Notes: generated by a model from the letters alone, not told the origin. A stretch of 64,000 nucleotides of DNA from Omphiscola glabra (GCA_964017045.1 OZ024807.1:17325313-17389312), one strand, 5' to 3'; counted from the first letter of the stretch, positions 22,771-36,000 are shown. Made by a program: numbers and translations.

Positions 22771-23399
22771 AAGTGAGTACATCTTCTAATTTAAATTATG
22801 TAAACATTGTCCTTACAACAAAATAAAACCCATTTGTACAACACAATGCAGTTTTTCTTTCTATTGCAAGGTGGCAGTGCATGAAGCACACACACACGAG
22901 GGAAACCACTAAAAATAGAATGCTTTACCCGGTTAGGGAGTATAGAGTTTAGTGTCTTGCACAATACGTATGGGTCCATCACATGCTTTGCTATAGATTA
23001 TTTTTGTCAGTGTTTTCAAATTGTTCTGTACGATTTTAATGGCGTGACCTTTGCTTCACGAATACTGAGACCGACAAGCATCATTTAAAGGCAATTATTT
23101 TTTCAGAGAACAATGTGGTGGAGCAGGGAATCCTCATTTTTTTTTTAACAAACAGGGGGGACCTCTTCATTGCCCCACAGAAACTGTTGGGGGGCCGGAC
23201 TTTAGTTTGAAAACAAACTTAAAGGGATTCCTACGCACACTGCACATTTCTTACATGAAGTGCATTAAGAAAAGATAAAATGAATAAACAAAAAGTATTA
23301 GTAAAGAATTCTGGGCCTGGTTTTGTCTAAATAGATGGTCATTGGGAAGAATGGGCCTGATTTTCGGCAAAATTGATGGCCAGAGTTCGTTTCCTCATT

Positions 23400-23880
23400 T
23401 GTCACTGCTACCTGGGTACCCTCTCACTTTTCTTGTATGCCCGTGAGTCCTGGACATTAACAGCAGAACTTGAAAGGAAAATAAAGGCGATGGAGATGAG
23501 ATGTTTTAGAAGCATACTTGGCATCTGCTACAGAGACCATATCACCAATGAACAAGTGAAAGAAAGGATTCGTCAAGCAATTGGGCAGTACGATGACCTC
23601 CTGGTGTCTGTAAAAAGCGCAAACTTGAGTGGTATGGACACGTGACAAGAAAACAAGAGCTCACCAAAGAAATCATGCAGATCACATATAGAGGAGGGAA
23701 AAGAAGGGGAAGACAGAGAAAAAGTTGGGAAGATAACATCAAAGAGTGGACGGGATTAAAACTAGGCGATGCTATGCGCAGTGCAGAAGACCGAGAGGAA
23801 TGGAGAAGGATAGTTTTCATCTCAAGGACTAAGGGACATGATGATGATCATGATGACCTGGGTACCCATGTGGTGGTCAG
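23400..23880 (+). pseudogene. LINE 3' end (second type)
   Basis: Two frames give LLYARESWTLTAELERKIKA, MEMRCFRSILGICYRDHITN, then after a frameshift WYGHVTRKQELTKEIM, GGKRRGRQRKSWEDNIKEWT and AMRSAEDREEWRRI. This order is the C-terminal part of endonuclease-reverse transcriptase proteins of animal LINEs. It ends with a GATGATGATCATGATG stretch as a likely 3' tail. Different from the 4.7 kb element family. Confidence 0.85.
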
Positions 23881-24540
23881 ACGGGATCGAGGTTAAAGGC
23901 CACTGACGGGCCGGATCTGGCCTCCGGGTCATAGTTTAAGGACCCCTGTCGTAGAATGAAAAATAAGGAAATTTGTCCCAATCTGACGTATCGAGAGCAT
24001 GAATTTCGCCATTAAAAACATATGAAAGTCTTCAGCCTCCTTACAAGTCTTTACAATAAATCTTTAGTTATTATTCTAAACCAAAAAAAAAGGGGGAAAA
24101 GAAACAAAGATTCCAAAATCCAATATCGGGCGTCAACAGTTTAGTGTGGTAAGCTGACGGGACTAGCTGAGCGAGGCTTAGTGCTGAACAAGTCGATCAT
24201 TGACTACAATTATAGCAATTATAACCTACGTCTTTGTCTTTGACGCATGCTTTAACAAAACACAGGAAGTGCATCACGAAAAAAAAAGGATTATTATTTG
24301 TAGGCAAACACAATCAGACATGACCCTGCACATAGTGTAAATTGTTTGTTGTTCTCCGATCAAAGGGTGATTGTATGTAATTATTTTTTTTTATTTTTGT
24401 ATGTTTCAATGTCCGATGAAACCATTCAATGAAAAAAAATGTATCGTCTACTTTTGTCTATGAATCATGTTTAAAAGAAATACTAACAAAACAAAATTGA
24501 TTTTTAGTGATTCAGTACCCTAACGTCCAATTTCTACACT
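23881..24540. other. Intergenic; possible hAT end at 23,915-23,949
   Basis: The stretch ending AGTTTAAGGACCCCTG resembles the reverse of a CAGGGGTCCTTAAACT hAT-type terminus. No partner end was found. The rest shows nothing supportable. Confidence 0.3.
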
Positions 24541-24800
24541 CCCTATAGCACCCCACACCATTTAGCACCACATACCATCTAGCACCACGCATCAAACACG
24601 ATTTATCACCACACGTCACGCAACCCTATCACCACACACCATCTAGCACCCAACGCCAAGTCACATTACAACACATAGCACGACACACCAGGTAGCCCGA
24701 CACACCACACAGCACTTCACACAACCAGGAACACACACCATCAGGCACCACATCCCATTTAGCACCACATACCATCTAGCACCACGCATCAACTATGTCA
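24540..24800. repeat. Degenerate CACCA-rich repeat
   Basis: Loose repeats of CACCACACACCATCTAGCAC-like units of about 20-25 bp, strongly diverged. Confidence 0.6.
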
Positions 24801-26100
24801 AAGCATTGGAAATAAGTTTTACCTACCACTCTTTTTTCGAATGCTGTTTAAATTTTAAAAAATAAATAAAAATAAACGTTAAATACAATATGCTGACATC
24901 GTGCAGAACTCAATGCTGCTTCGATAAAAGCAGCATATGTGGAAAATAAAACCAAAATCATCTTTTTAGCTTCGATAGTCAGTATAGTACTAGTTTTTGA
25001 GTAACACATTTTAAAAGTCAGTTTATTTGTCCTTTTTTTAAAAAAAAACAACTATTATATGTTAAAACGTATCTTGTGACCTAATCCAGGTGTTTGGGTC
25101 ACTCTCTGTAACTCATGCTGCAATACTAATTTTAAGCAACTTTTATTTACAGGCTTACAGCTTTCGTTTTAAAAGTAGTTTGAAACATAAATTGAACTTT
25201 TATCAGAGAAGATGTTTGACACATTTAAATAATTATAAGCCATTATTAAAAAAATAAATGTCAGACATCACCTTAGGAATTTATAAACATTAAGCCTTAT
25301 TCTATTCCATTGCCCTAAACCAGTGCTAGTTAAAAGACACGGTTGATGTTCAATGATTGACTAGACTTCGTGGCACACATCGGCAATGATTACTCATATT
25401 TATATCATATAATCAGTTCGATTGATACTCGCAAAAAGGAAAACACACCATAGAATATTGGATCATTTCGGATGAATTATTGTAGTTAAAAATTCGGTCA
25501 TAAAATACAAGTTTTGAAAGATTTGCGTTCAAATTCGGCCATGTTGAATTTATCTAACTCTAGAAAAGCCGCGTCGATTGGCTGAACTTACGATTGACAA
25601 GAAAAGTAGCATTCGGTCACTGTCTCTTTTTGGCGTGCCTGTATGATTGCGTATGTGTTTGTGTGTAAGGTTGAGAGTACCTGAGCTTCATCTAAAAAAG
25701 AAACATCTTTCACAATGCTTTAAAATAAAACACACACTGTCGCGTTGGAATAGGGTGCGGAAAGGGCGACCCACCCCGGGCATCACTTATTTTCTGGCAA
25801 CTACTGTGTTTGTTTGTAGAAAAGGTGCGACCAAAAGCTTGGTCGACCCACAGATGTCACTAAACCAAACTACACCCCCGACCAAAAAAAACTCCGACAA
25901 CTAATGCTCAAAATTTATTATGTCGTGTTTCCTCAACCAGATCGGCTCAGTAGGGGCGCCACATGAAACAACAAACACGAGCGAAGGGCTTAAGAACATC
26001 CGGTAACGATATGGTCCACTAAGCTGGAGAGCACCATAGCATCCAGTAAGGCTACAGCATTGAACCGTAACGCATTGATCACAGTTGCTTTTTTTAAACT
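24801..26100. other. Intergenic DNA without identified features
   Basis: AT-rich, no gene seen. Relics of the CCCCGGGxxTCACT MITE motif occur at about 25,765 and 25,850. Confidence 0.4.
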
Positions 26101-26107
26101 TCTAGCG

Positions 26108-26255
26108 ATCGCAATGGTTTTTATGTTTGCCTAGTAATGACAAATGGTTTTTATGTGTGACATGTTTATCTGACAATGACAAATGATTTTCATGTTTGCA
26201 ATTTTCGCCCATTTATGACAAATGTTTGCTATGTTTGCTTAGTAATTGCCAACGG
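26108..26255. repeat. Degenerate repeat around TGACAAATGGTTTTTATG
   Basis: Three to four diverged copies of a roughly 45 bp unit containing TGACAAATG, TTTATG and TTTGC. Confidence 0.5.
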
Positions 26256-28540
26256 TTATCGCGTACGATTTCACGGGTAAATAGTAAATAAAGGACCCTC
26301 GTTACATGTTAGATAGGGCAGGTAAATCACTACCAAGTGATCCAAGTAAAATGGCCTGTGTCGCTAGTAAACGGATTCAAGTTATAGCGTCAAGGAGGCT
26401 ATTGGCTGCAAAAAAAGTTTGAAGACCGTTGGTGTGAACCATTCCTGCTAATAATTTGTAAACTTTGTAAAATTGTTACCGTAATAAGTTAACATTTCGG
26501 CTACCAGTTTATATATTCGGGATAATCGATTCTCATGACTTGATGGAAAGTTCGCAGACTGGCCTTGATGGTTTAGTATTGGGGGGGGGGGGGGGCCCTG
26601 ACATTTCAATCAATGATAAGTAGTTTATGATTCAGAAATTAATATTTTGTTAATAAAATTATGACGTCACGAAATCATGGGGGCTAGACGCTCTGCAAAA
26701 AACAACAACTGGGGGGGGGGGGGGCGATTTTTTCCTGACGTCAGATAACGTAGGACCAAACATTGATTATAAGAAGCGTGATCAAATAGAAAGTTGCAAT
26801 AAATAAGGCAGACGATGGCACGATCAATGCAAATCATGAGGCAGTAAGACAGTCCCCACGTCAGTTTGGCCGGATACGTTCTTCCTAATCTTCACCATAA
26901 TGCCCGACATCTAGAGGCGAGCAGGCGACCACAAGTATCCCCCAATCGCATTATACTGCCCGCAAACTGTAGCGTTACTTTCCGTGTTTTCGGTGCCGAT
27001 GGGTTCACGGGCGGCCATCTTTATGAGAGCGTGTCACGATTCTATTGGACCAAAGATCGTAACAAACTCAAAAGAGATGTGCCAGGCACGTGTAGTCGCT
27101 ACCGCTAGGGTTTTAAGTGTTTGGTGGTCTAGCTTGTCCCACTCTTTGTTTTAACCGCGGTATTTAGCAATCCTAATCAATCACATATTCTTATTATGTA
27201 TGTATATTGAAGGGCTCAATGGAAAAAACAAGTGATGTCAGGTTTTGAGAGTTTTGACAAAAATTGATTATAAAGTTTGAAAATTCCTCATAAAAGTATC
27301 AAAATGTCTAAATTTCTAAATATGTATTTATTGATTACGCTGCTTTTTCAGTTGGACTTATGTGTCATATTACTCCATTGGATGGAATGTAGCCACACGG
27401 GAGATAACTTGCAAATTTCGAAAAAACTAACATCACTGGTTTTTCATGAATATTGGAATTTCACAAGCACACATTTGTAGAGTTTAAAAAAATATACTAG
27501 GGAGTCACATCAGTGTTTACCCATCAGTTACATAAGTTATACTAGGGCTTAACCGGGTGAAGTTATTTTTACACCAAGGGGTCCAAGTGTTACAAAAGAG
27601 AGTTAACTTCTTTTTTTCTATAATATATGCCAGCCTTAATATAATAGACCTACAGACAGTCTTACACCTTACCCGCGGGCCTTTAAACAATGGAATTACA
27701 GACACTCCTACAGACAGTAATACAGAAAGTACTTCAGACAGTCCTCAGACAGTCCTACACCATACCAGTGGGTCGTTGCTGATGAATATAATAGTCGCCT
27801 CACGCTACAGAGAAATATTCAATTTTTTTTTACCGGAGTTCAGACGTCACGCATGAACGCTCGCCACGTGACAGACTTTCTTTCATTCGGTACTAAATAT
27901 AAAACATGGGGAGTAGGGTGTGGGGTGGTTGTGAAAAGGAAGCTGAGCGAACCAGAAACAAAATATAGGTCATAGATAATACATGTTAGTCGAGAGTTGT
28001 TTGAAGAAGACTGTTCGATGTTTAAAATCATTATTATAATCCAGATCCAGCAGTCATTGGGGCTTTTTGATTGGACACCATGGTGACACAATTGAAGGTT
28101 GGCCTTTGGTCAGCATTAAGGATGTTAATTTAGTCTTAAAATTTTTATTTAAAAAAAAATAAATTAAGTTCTAGAACAGTGAAAGAGGTTTATGTATCAC
28201 TCGAAGTTACCAATTTGGTGTTTTGTCTGGGTTTTTTAATTTAATTTGTTTCTGTTTAGGCGTAAGTTTATTTTGATGTTTCCCGCGAGCAGCTACGATT
28301 GTCAACCGTTTCAGTCATTGCGGGTCATCGATGGGATCTACGGCATTTGGTCCAAGCATATGTTTGCAAATGCAATATCTTCCAGTGGAGACAGGAGTGC
28401 ATAACTAAACCATTCAACTGGCACTCAAAAACGACAATCAACTAAAATTTATTTTAAGTGTTATCATATGATAAGCAGGATAAGCAATAAATCCTCGATG
28501 AATCTGCGCATACAACTTTTGTGTCTGTTTATGTGCAACG
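26256..28540. other. Intergenic DNA, G-runs, no gene seen
   Basis: G-runs at about 26,581 and 26,711. A stretch at 27,650-27,765 repeats CAGACAGTC/CCTACA motifs. Open frames of 60-100 codons have no recognisable domain and no splice context. Confidence 0.4.
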
Positions 28541-28544
28541 TGCG

Positions 28545-28945
28545 TCAAGCAGTCTCTGTCATTGTTTTTGGCAGCTGTAGCAGACAGACAACTGGCATAA
28601 TACAGACTCTGTCTTTGTTCTTGGCAATTGTAGCAGGCAGACAACTGGCATAATACAGTCTCTGTCTTTGTTCTTGGCAACTGTAGCAGACAGACAACTG
28701 TAGCAGACAGACAACTGTAGCAGACAGACAACTGTAGCAGACAGACAACTGTAGCAGACAGACAACTGTAGCAGACAGACAACTGTAGCAGACAGACAAC
28801 TGGCATAATACAATCTCTGTCTTTGTTCCGGGCAGCTGTAACAGACAAAAAACTGTAGCAGACAGGCAACTGTAGCAGACAACTGGCATGACACATTCTC
28901 TGTCATTGTTCTGGGCAGCTGTAGCAGACAGACAACTGGCATGAT
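28545..28945. repeat. 17 bp minisatellite in a longer mosaic unit
   Basis: Core of about eight perfect copies of CTGTAGCAGACAGACAA (28,680-28,801). Either side has longer units combining this with GGCATAATACA and CTCTGTCTTTGTTCTTGGCA. Long open frames on the minus strand follow from the repeat. Confidence 0.9.
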
Positions 28946-29052
28946 ACTCGCAAGGGTGCCTGTATGATTTTTAGCTGTATGGGGAGGCAGTCTGCCATTC
29001 ACGCCCGGGAGCCCTGTTAATGTCATTAAATTAAGTTACCTTGCAGTCATAA

Positions 29053-30698
29053 TCATATATATATATAAAAGTGAAAATTTGTTTGTTTGTCTGTTCCACA
29101 AAGGCTTTTAAACGGATTGATGGATCTTGACCAAACTTGGCACATATATCCATCGTTATCCAGAAGGAACTCTTAAGGGGTTGAGAACTTTTAATAACAT
29201 TTCGTGTGGGGCCGGGGGCCCCGAATTCGTTTTTTTCTTATATGAGCTATATAAAAAATGTTCAAACAAATACTCTTACGTGAATGGATGGATATCGATC
29301 AAACTTAGTACACGTACACTTGATTATCCATATTCAAATACCGAAGGGTACTGAACTCATAATATCCATTCTTCTGGGGCCGGGGGCCCCATTTCATTTT
29401 TCCTTATATAAGCTATATAAATATCGATAGGCTTAATACTTACTACATGAGTTGATGGATCTTGACCGAAATTAGTTCACATACACTTGATTATCCATAC
29501 TCAAATACTAAAGGGTACCGAACTCATAATATCCATTCCTGGGGGGCCGGGGGCCCCATTTCATTTTCCCTTATATAAGCTATATAAATATTAATAGGCT
29601 CTGAAAACACTTTAGGTTCTATGTGATTTGATGGATATAGGCCTAGAGTGGTAGCAATGCACTTCACTGTCCGTAATGAAACATCGGTGGATTTAAAACT
29701 AATAATATCCAATCTAGAATTTTCCAGAAAGTTCAATAACTTTAAAATGCTATATCTCTGGCATTATTCAATAGATTTTAATGGGACAAATTTAAAATTT
29801 TAACTTCGTAACTTACCTGAATGATATTTATAGGGCCCCATATCAGGCAAAACTAATTCGGTACAATTATGGAATGGGCCCCCGGGGCCCATCTATTAAC
29901 TTAAATGTACTACAGTTATAGAAATGCATTTAGTTGTATAATTTTTCTTATTCGAAGAATAGTTTCTTAGAAAATTCAGTTTTTACACAGTTCGAGGAGG
30001 ATAATACATTTAATCTAGAATGTTCCAGAAAGTTCTATTAGTCAATATGCTTAATACTCCTAGATTAATGGATGGATCTTGACCAAATTTGGCACATACA
30101 TCCATCATTATCCGGAAAGAAATCTTAATGGGTTATGAACTTTTTATGACATGCCGTTTGGGGCCGGGGGCCCCGAATTCGTTTTTTTCTTATATAAGCT
30201 ATATAAATATCAATAGGCTTAATACTCTTACATGAATGGAAGGATCTTGACCAAACTAAGTACACATACACTTGATTATCCACACTCAAATACAAAAGGG
30301 TACCGAAATCATAATATCCATCCCTCTGGGGCCGGGGGCCCCATTTCATTTTTCCTTATATAAGCTATATAAATATCAATTGTCAATAGGCTTAGACAAC
30401 ACTATAGTTTCTATGGGAATTGATGGATATATGCCTAACGTGGTAGCAATACACTGCCCGTACTGAAATATCGGTGGATTTAAAACTAAGAATATCCAAT
30501 CTAGAATTTTCCAGAAAGTTCGATATCTTTAAAAAGCTAAATCTATGTCACGACCAAATCAGGAAATGGGATAACATTGGAAAGGAGGGTCCCTAGATGA
30601 AACGGGATCCCAAAGAGAACAGTATCCTAACGGGATCTGTAGGCCACCGGGATCGGGGTCCTAATGCAATCCCGGGCCACGCCGGGTATATCGGCTAG
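29053..30698 (+). mobile_element. Non-autonomous Helitron
   Basis: The 5' end is TC (followed by an ATATAT run, AAAAGTGAAAATTTG and TTTGTTTGTCTGTTCC). The 3' end is a GC hairpin (CCCGGGCCACGCCGGG) about 8 bases before terminal CTAG. It lies between A (29,052) and T (30,699), with no target duplication, as expected for Helitrons. Interior is noncoding and built of repeated blocks: GGCCGGGGGCCCC occurs at about 29,214, 29,379, 29,545, 30,161 and 30,331. Blocks with GATCTTGACCAAA and TCTAGAATTTTCCAGAAAG recur. No Rep/helicase coding. Confidence 0.88.
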
Positions 30699-30784
30699 TA
30701 TCTTATAGAATCATAAAGTCCTAATGAATATTTAAGTTTAAATTTCTCAAAAAAATTAGTAAGTAATATATCTATTTCATGGTT

Positions 30785-30872
30785 GTCACTTTCCCTTTGG
30801 AACTATGGTGTGGGAGCCAATGGTTACCCGCCCCTTAGAAGTATGGTGCGGGAGCCAATGGTTCCCCGTATT
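30785..30872. repeat. Short tandem duplication
   Basis: Two diverged copies of a roughly 36 bp unit containing GTATGGTGCGGGAGCCAATG. Confidence 0.55.
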
Positions 30873-31039
30873 GTAATAGGCCAAAATGACCTGTATCACC
30901 GGCAGTGATACGTCACCGGGCCCAACCTATCAGTCTAATCTCTTACACACTTTTGACAATGTTATCACTCCCCAGAGTCACTCAGGGAAACACCACTGCC
31001 TCCATCTAGCCATTCCTAAAAAAAATAATATGTATAATT

Positions 31040-31210
31040 ACTAGAGGGGGGTGATAGTGTTCCTTGAATGATAGTTTTTTTCTAGAGGGCGGTGATGGTG
31101 TTCCTTGAATGATAGTTATTACTAGAGGGAGCTGATAGTGTTCCCTGAATGATAGTTATTACTAGAGGGCGGTGATAGTGTTCCCTGAATGATAGTTATT
31201 ATTAGAGGGG
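31040..31210. repeat. 40 bp minisatellite, ~4 copies
   Basis: Units contain CTAGAGGGCGGTGATAGTG and TTCCCTGAATGATAGTTATT. Confidence 0.9.
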
Positions 31211-31740
31211 GGTAACTATCATTCCTAACACTGTCGCATCATCAAACATAATTGAGTTCATCAAACCTGAAATGGAACAATACAAAAAATAATGAACTGC
31301 ACGAGGCCAGCGACAGATAATCAAAATCGACAGTTTACAAATCGAGTTACATGCCCCTGGTTCAGACGGCTAAAAATGATGAATGACGGTTTGCAATATT
31401 ACGGGCAAATTAATTATTTTTCCTGTCCAACGACACAGCTCTGTCATGCAGGGATTGAAGACGATATCGGGGTGAGAATAAAAAGTCTAGAAAATTGGAT
31501 ATGATTGTCTGTAAATGGCGAGAGAGTGAGATGGGGACTGGGTGCCATCAATCGCTTTGGCTGGACATGCTCAATAAGTGTGTATTGTTGATAGCTTCAC
31601 CGGACAAGGGTTAGCTTGTGAAGTAATATAAAGAAATATAGTTTGAAAACTTATGTGAAAATATTAAGTTATATAATTAAATATATTTAGATAGACAGCC
31701 CCGTGAATATAATTAAGGAAAGTAATATAAAACAAGATAG

Positions 31741-31876
31741 GTAGGCAGACACCGTGGACGTGTGAAGAAATATAAAGAAAGCTATTTAGACAGACACCGT
31801 GAACATGTGAAGAAATATAAAGAAACCGATTTAGACAGACACCGTGAACATGTGAAGAAATATAAAGAAATCTTTT
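31741..31876. repeat. 45 bp minisatellite, 3 copies
   Basis: Units contain GACAGACACCGTGAACATGT and GAAGAAATATAAAGAAA. They are nearly identical, with the first copy most diverged. Confidence 0.9.
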
Positions 31877-33595
31877 GAGACCGACTGCCCTAAAAGACAC
31901 GGAAAGGACACGTAAAGGATTACATGGAGAAATGTTAAGACTGCATATTGTTGATTAATTCTCAAATAAAAACGGATATATTTATATATAGTATAGTTCA
32001 AAGTTGATGCCATTGTATTGGGAAATATTAAGGCAGGCTTTTAAATAAAAATTGTTTCAACTGATTGGTAAATTAAATCATAGGATTTTTGTGTTGAAGG
32101 CAGGACTCTGGTAGAGATCTTTTGTCACTAATAAATACATAGTGGAATCAAAATTTCATCTCTCTAAGATTAGAGGCGCCTAGATAGATCGAATGTCTTC
32201 ATTCTATCATCAGCTGCCAGGTGGCACACGTCACAGCCAACATCAGTTTCTTTGAACTGAGCAGACGACCTTATAAATCTGAGGGACGGGGGTCTCACTG
32301 ACAGCTTGTAATTATCCTTTAAGGCCGGGTAATGCATGAGAGCTAGTGCTCATTTATCTGTGTGTTGGGGACTGCCAGACAACTCAAGTCTGTGGCGCTC
32401 AATGGAGGAGAAGACGACGTCATTCAGTCGATAGACGTGCCCCGGCGGTAGAATGAAACATTAAGATGTATAGTAGTTGGAATGTCTAGTCAAAAATAAC
32501 GTATATAGTATACAAAAATATATATAAATCAATAAATATATATTTATACACAAACACAACAAGGGCAAATGTATCTTGTAATACTTGATATCGAGAGCCT
32601 AGCAAAAATATTATAGTAAGATCCATTGACTCATATAAAAATCACGTCTTGTATTTAGAAACTAATTCCATGACTGTTTCGTTAAGTAAACTGTACATAA
32701 CATGAAACAGTTATTATGCAGCCGTTCTAGGCCCCCCAATCCACACCCCCCCCCCAAAAAAAACAACAACAACAACAACCACCCCACCATTAATTTGTCA
32801 GACATAATGTAGTAATAGATTCTAAAAAGAATGCAAAAATGGTTGGGAACCACTGCTAAAGAAAAGGCTGTTTGAGACTGACTTGTAAATGAATGCCGTT
32901 TAACACATATCAGGTGCCACCTAACATATATTATATATATATATCAGATGCTACCTAAAATACATATATATATCAGGAGCCGCTTAGCACATGTATTTAT
33001 ATCAGATGCCACAAAATACCTATCAGGGGCAGCATACAAGTATCACACCAGACGCCACATAGCAAAGTGGTTACTTATTGGTGCGCCGTCTGCCCATCTA
33101 GCAATAGTAACTCTTGGTAGGAATAGACCTTGCCGCAAACACGGAACATGACGAGCAGTGGCAGCAGACGGACAGAACAAACATTAGGCAGATTCCACCT
33201 CGTCCTCGGGCCGGGCTGGCCACCCGCATAAATGGATTACACAGATCGAAGCTGAGGGAACCGACGTGAATGGTCAAAGTTGGACTCAAATATTTGACTC
33301 CTGCTTGACCACTCACGCTATTCAATTCACAGTTGACGTGCATTAAGCCAGTAGCTGAGTAAATGGAGAACGAATAGCGCGTGGGGGCGACACGTAGCGG
33401 GCAATATGCGAGGTGTCCTGAAACAACATGGCCGCCGTCAACCGGGTTTCCAATAATTTAAATGCCAAATCTCATTTTTTAAAACAAAAAGTAGAGTATT
33501 GGCGTTCGAGAGTCGTGAGAGAGCAGTTCAACGTGTTTATAATTGTCACGTCGACAATAGATTTTTAGTTTGTCATTCGGTATCACATTTATTGT
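31877..33595. other. Intergenic DNA with a degenerate AT repeat
   Basis: About 32,905-33,030 holds diverged TATATATATCAG and GCCAC units. A C/A-rich tract lies at 32,742-32,783. At 33,428 a Kozak-like ATG opens a 48-codon frame with no recognisable product. No gene supported. Confidence 0.4.
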
Positions 33596-35820
33596 AATCA
33601 TTGGAGGTGTTGGTGTTACCAATGTAAGACTCGTTGGTGTTATCATTGGGTGATGGAGTTGTTGGTGTTACCAATGTAAGACTTGTTGGTGTTATCATGG
33701 GGTGATGGAGTTGTTGGTGTTACCAATGTAAGACTTGTTGGTGTTATCATGGGGTGATGGAGTTGTTGGTGTTACCAATGTAAGACTTGTTGGTGTTATC
33801 ATGGAGTGATGGAGTTGTTAATGTTACCAATGTAAGACTTGTTGGTGTTATCATGGAGTGATGGAGTTGTTAATGTTACCAATGTAAGACTTGTTGGTGT
33901 TATCATGGGGTGATGGAGTTTTTTTGATGTTATCATGGGGTGATGGAGTTGTTGTTGTTATCAGGGGGTGATGGAGCTATATCATTGGGTGATAGAATTG
34001 TTAGTGTCACCAATGTAAGACTTATTGGTGTTATCATTGGGTGATAGAATTGTTGGTGTTACCAATGTAAGACTTGTTGGTGTTATCATTGGGTGATAGA
34101 ATTGTTGGTGTTACCAATGTAAGACTTGTTGGTGTTATCATGGGGTGATGGAGTTTTTTTGATGTTATCATGGGGTGATGGAGTTGTTGGTGTTACCAAT
34201 GTAAGACTTGTTGGTGTTATCATGGGGTGATGGAGTTTTTTTGATGTTATCATGGAGTGATGGAGTTGTTGGTGTTACCAATGTAAGACTTGTTGGTGTT
34301 ATCATGGGGTGATGGAGTTTTTTTGATGTTATCATGGGGTGATGGAGTTGTTGGTGTTACCGATGTAAGACTTGTTGGTGTTATCATGGGGTGATGGAGT
34401 TTTTTTGATGTTATCATGGGGTGATGGAGTTGTTGGTGTTATCATGGGGTGATGGAGCTATTGGAAATATCATTGGGTGATAGAATTGTTGGTGTCACCA
34501 ATGTAAGACTTGTTGGTGTTATCATTGGGTGATAGAATTGTTGGTGTTACCAATGTAAGACTTGTTGGTGTTATCATTGGGTGATGGAGTTGTTGGTGTT
34601 ACCAATGTAAGACTTGTTGGTGTTATCATTGGGTGATAGAATTGTTGGTGTCACCAATGTAAGACTTGTTGGTGTTATCATTGGGTGATAGAATTGTTGG
34701 TGTTACCAATGTAAGACTTGTTGGTGTTATCATTGTGTGATAGAATTGTTGGTGTTACCAATGTAAGACTTGTTGGTGTTATCATTGGGTGATGGAGTTG
34801 TTGGTGTTACCAATGTAAGACTTGTTGGTGTTATCATGGGGTGATGGAGTTGTTGGTGTTATCATGGGGTGATGGAGTTGATGTTATCATGGGGTGATGG
34901 AGTTGTTGGTGTTACCAATGTAAGACTTGTTGGTGTTATCATTGGGTGATAGAATTGTTGGTGTTACCAATGTAAGACTTGTTGGTGTTATCATTGGGTG
35001 ATGGAGTTGTTGGTGTTACCAATGTAAGACTTGTTGGTGTTATCATGGGGTGATGGAGTTGTTGGTGTTACCAATGTAAGACTTGTTGGTGTTATCATGG
35101 GGTGATGGAGTTGTTGGTGTTACCAATGTAAGACTTGTTGGTGTTATCATGGGGTGATGGAGTTGTTGGTGTTATCATGGGGTGATGGAGTTGATGTTAT
35201 CATGGGGTGATGGAGTTGTTGGTGTTACCAATGTAAGACTTGTTGTGTTATCATGGGGTGATGGAGTTGTTGATGTTATCATGGGGTGATGGAGTTGTTG
35301 GTGTTATCATGGGGTGATGGAGTTGTTGGTGTTATCATGGGGTGATGGAGTTGTTGGTGTTACCGATGTAAGACTTGTTGGTGTTATCATGGGATGATTG
35401 AGTTGTTGGTGTTATCATGGGGTGATGGAGTTGTTGGTGTTACCAATGTAAGACTTGTTGTGTTATCATGGGGTGATGGAGTTGTTGATGTTATCATGGG
35501 GTGATGGAGTTGATGTTATCATGGGGTGATGGAGTTGTTGGTGTTATCATGGGGTGATGGAGTTGTTGGTGTTACCGATGTAAGACTTGTTGGTATTATC
35601 ATGGGGTGATGGAGTTGTTGGTGTTATCATGGGGTGATGGAGTTGATGTTATCATGGGGTGATGGAGTTGTTGGTGTTACCAATGTAAGACTTGTTGGTG
35701 TTATCATGGGGTGATGGAGTTTTTGGTGTTACCGATGTAAGACTCGTTGTTGTTATCATTGGGTGATAGAATTGCTTGTGTTACTAATATAAGACTTTTT
35801 GGTGTTATTATTGGGTAACA
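33596..35820. repeat. 2.2 kb compound minisatellite (two alternating modules)
   Basis: Two modules alternate. One has TTGGTGTTACCAATGTAAGA, the other TTGGTGTTATCATGGGGTGA plus TGGAG. Together they form a unit of about 52 bp. Variant modules (GATAGAATTG in place of GATGGAGTTG, or a T7 run before GATGTTATCA) occur in blocks, showing higher-order expansion. More than 40 module pairs. No coding signal. Confidence 0.95.
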
Positions 35821-35859
35821 GTAACAAAATCCTATGGATTGATGACCGTATCCGGAATT

Positions 35860-36000
35860 CATTTACCAAAGTAATTTGTTCGAATGGAACTTACTGGACG
35901 GAAACTTATTCGAACATACATTTGTTCAAGCGGAAATTATTTGGAACAGACGTTTCTTCGAAAGTAACTTTATCAAACGAAGAATTCTTCCTTTCGTTAA
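35860..36000. repeat. Degenerate repeat around TTCGAA/TTGGAACA
   Basis: About six diverged units of 20-24 bp with TTCGAA or TTCAAG, GGAA and TTAT elements, just after the large array. Confidence 0.35.

Noticed and set aside
23150..23949. A hAT element bracketing the LINE, from CAGGGGGGACC (23,152) to GGACCCCTG (23,949)
   Set aside because: The two ends match poorly beyond CAGGGG and no 8 bp target duplication is visible.
33428..33571. 48-codon frame starting in a Kozak-like context (AACATGGCCGCCGTC)
   Set aside because: Short, no recognisable product, no splice donor or neighbouring exon found; kept only as a note.
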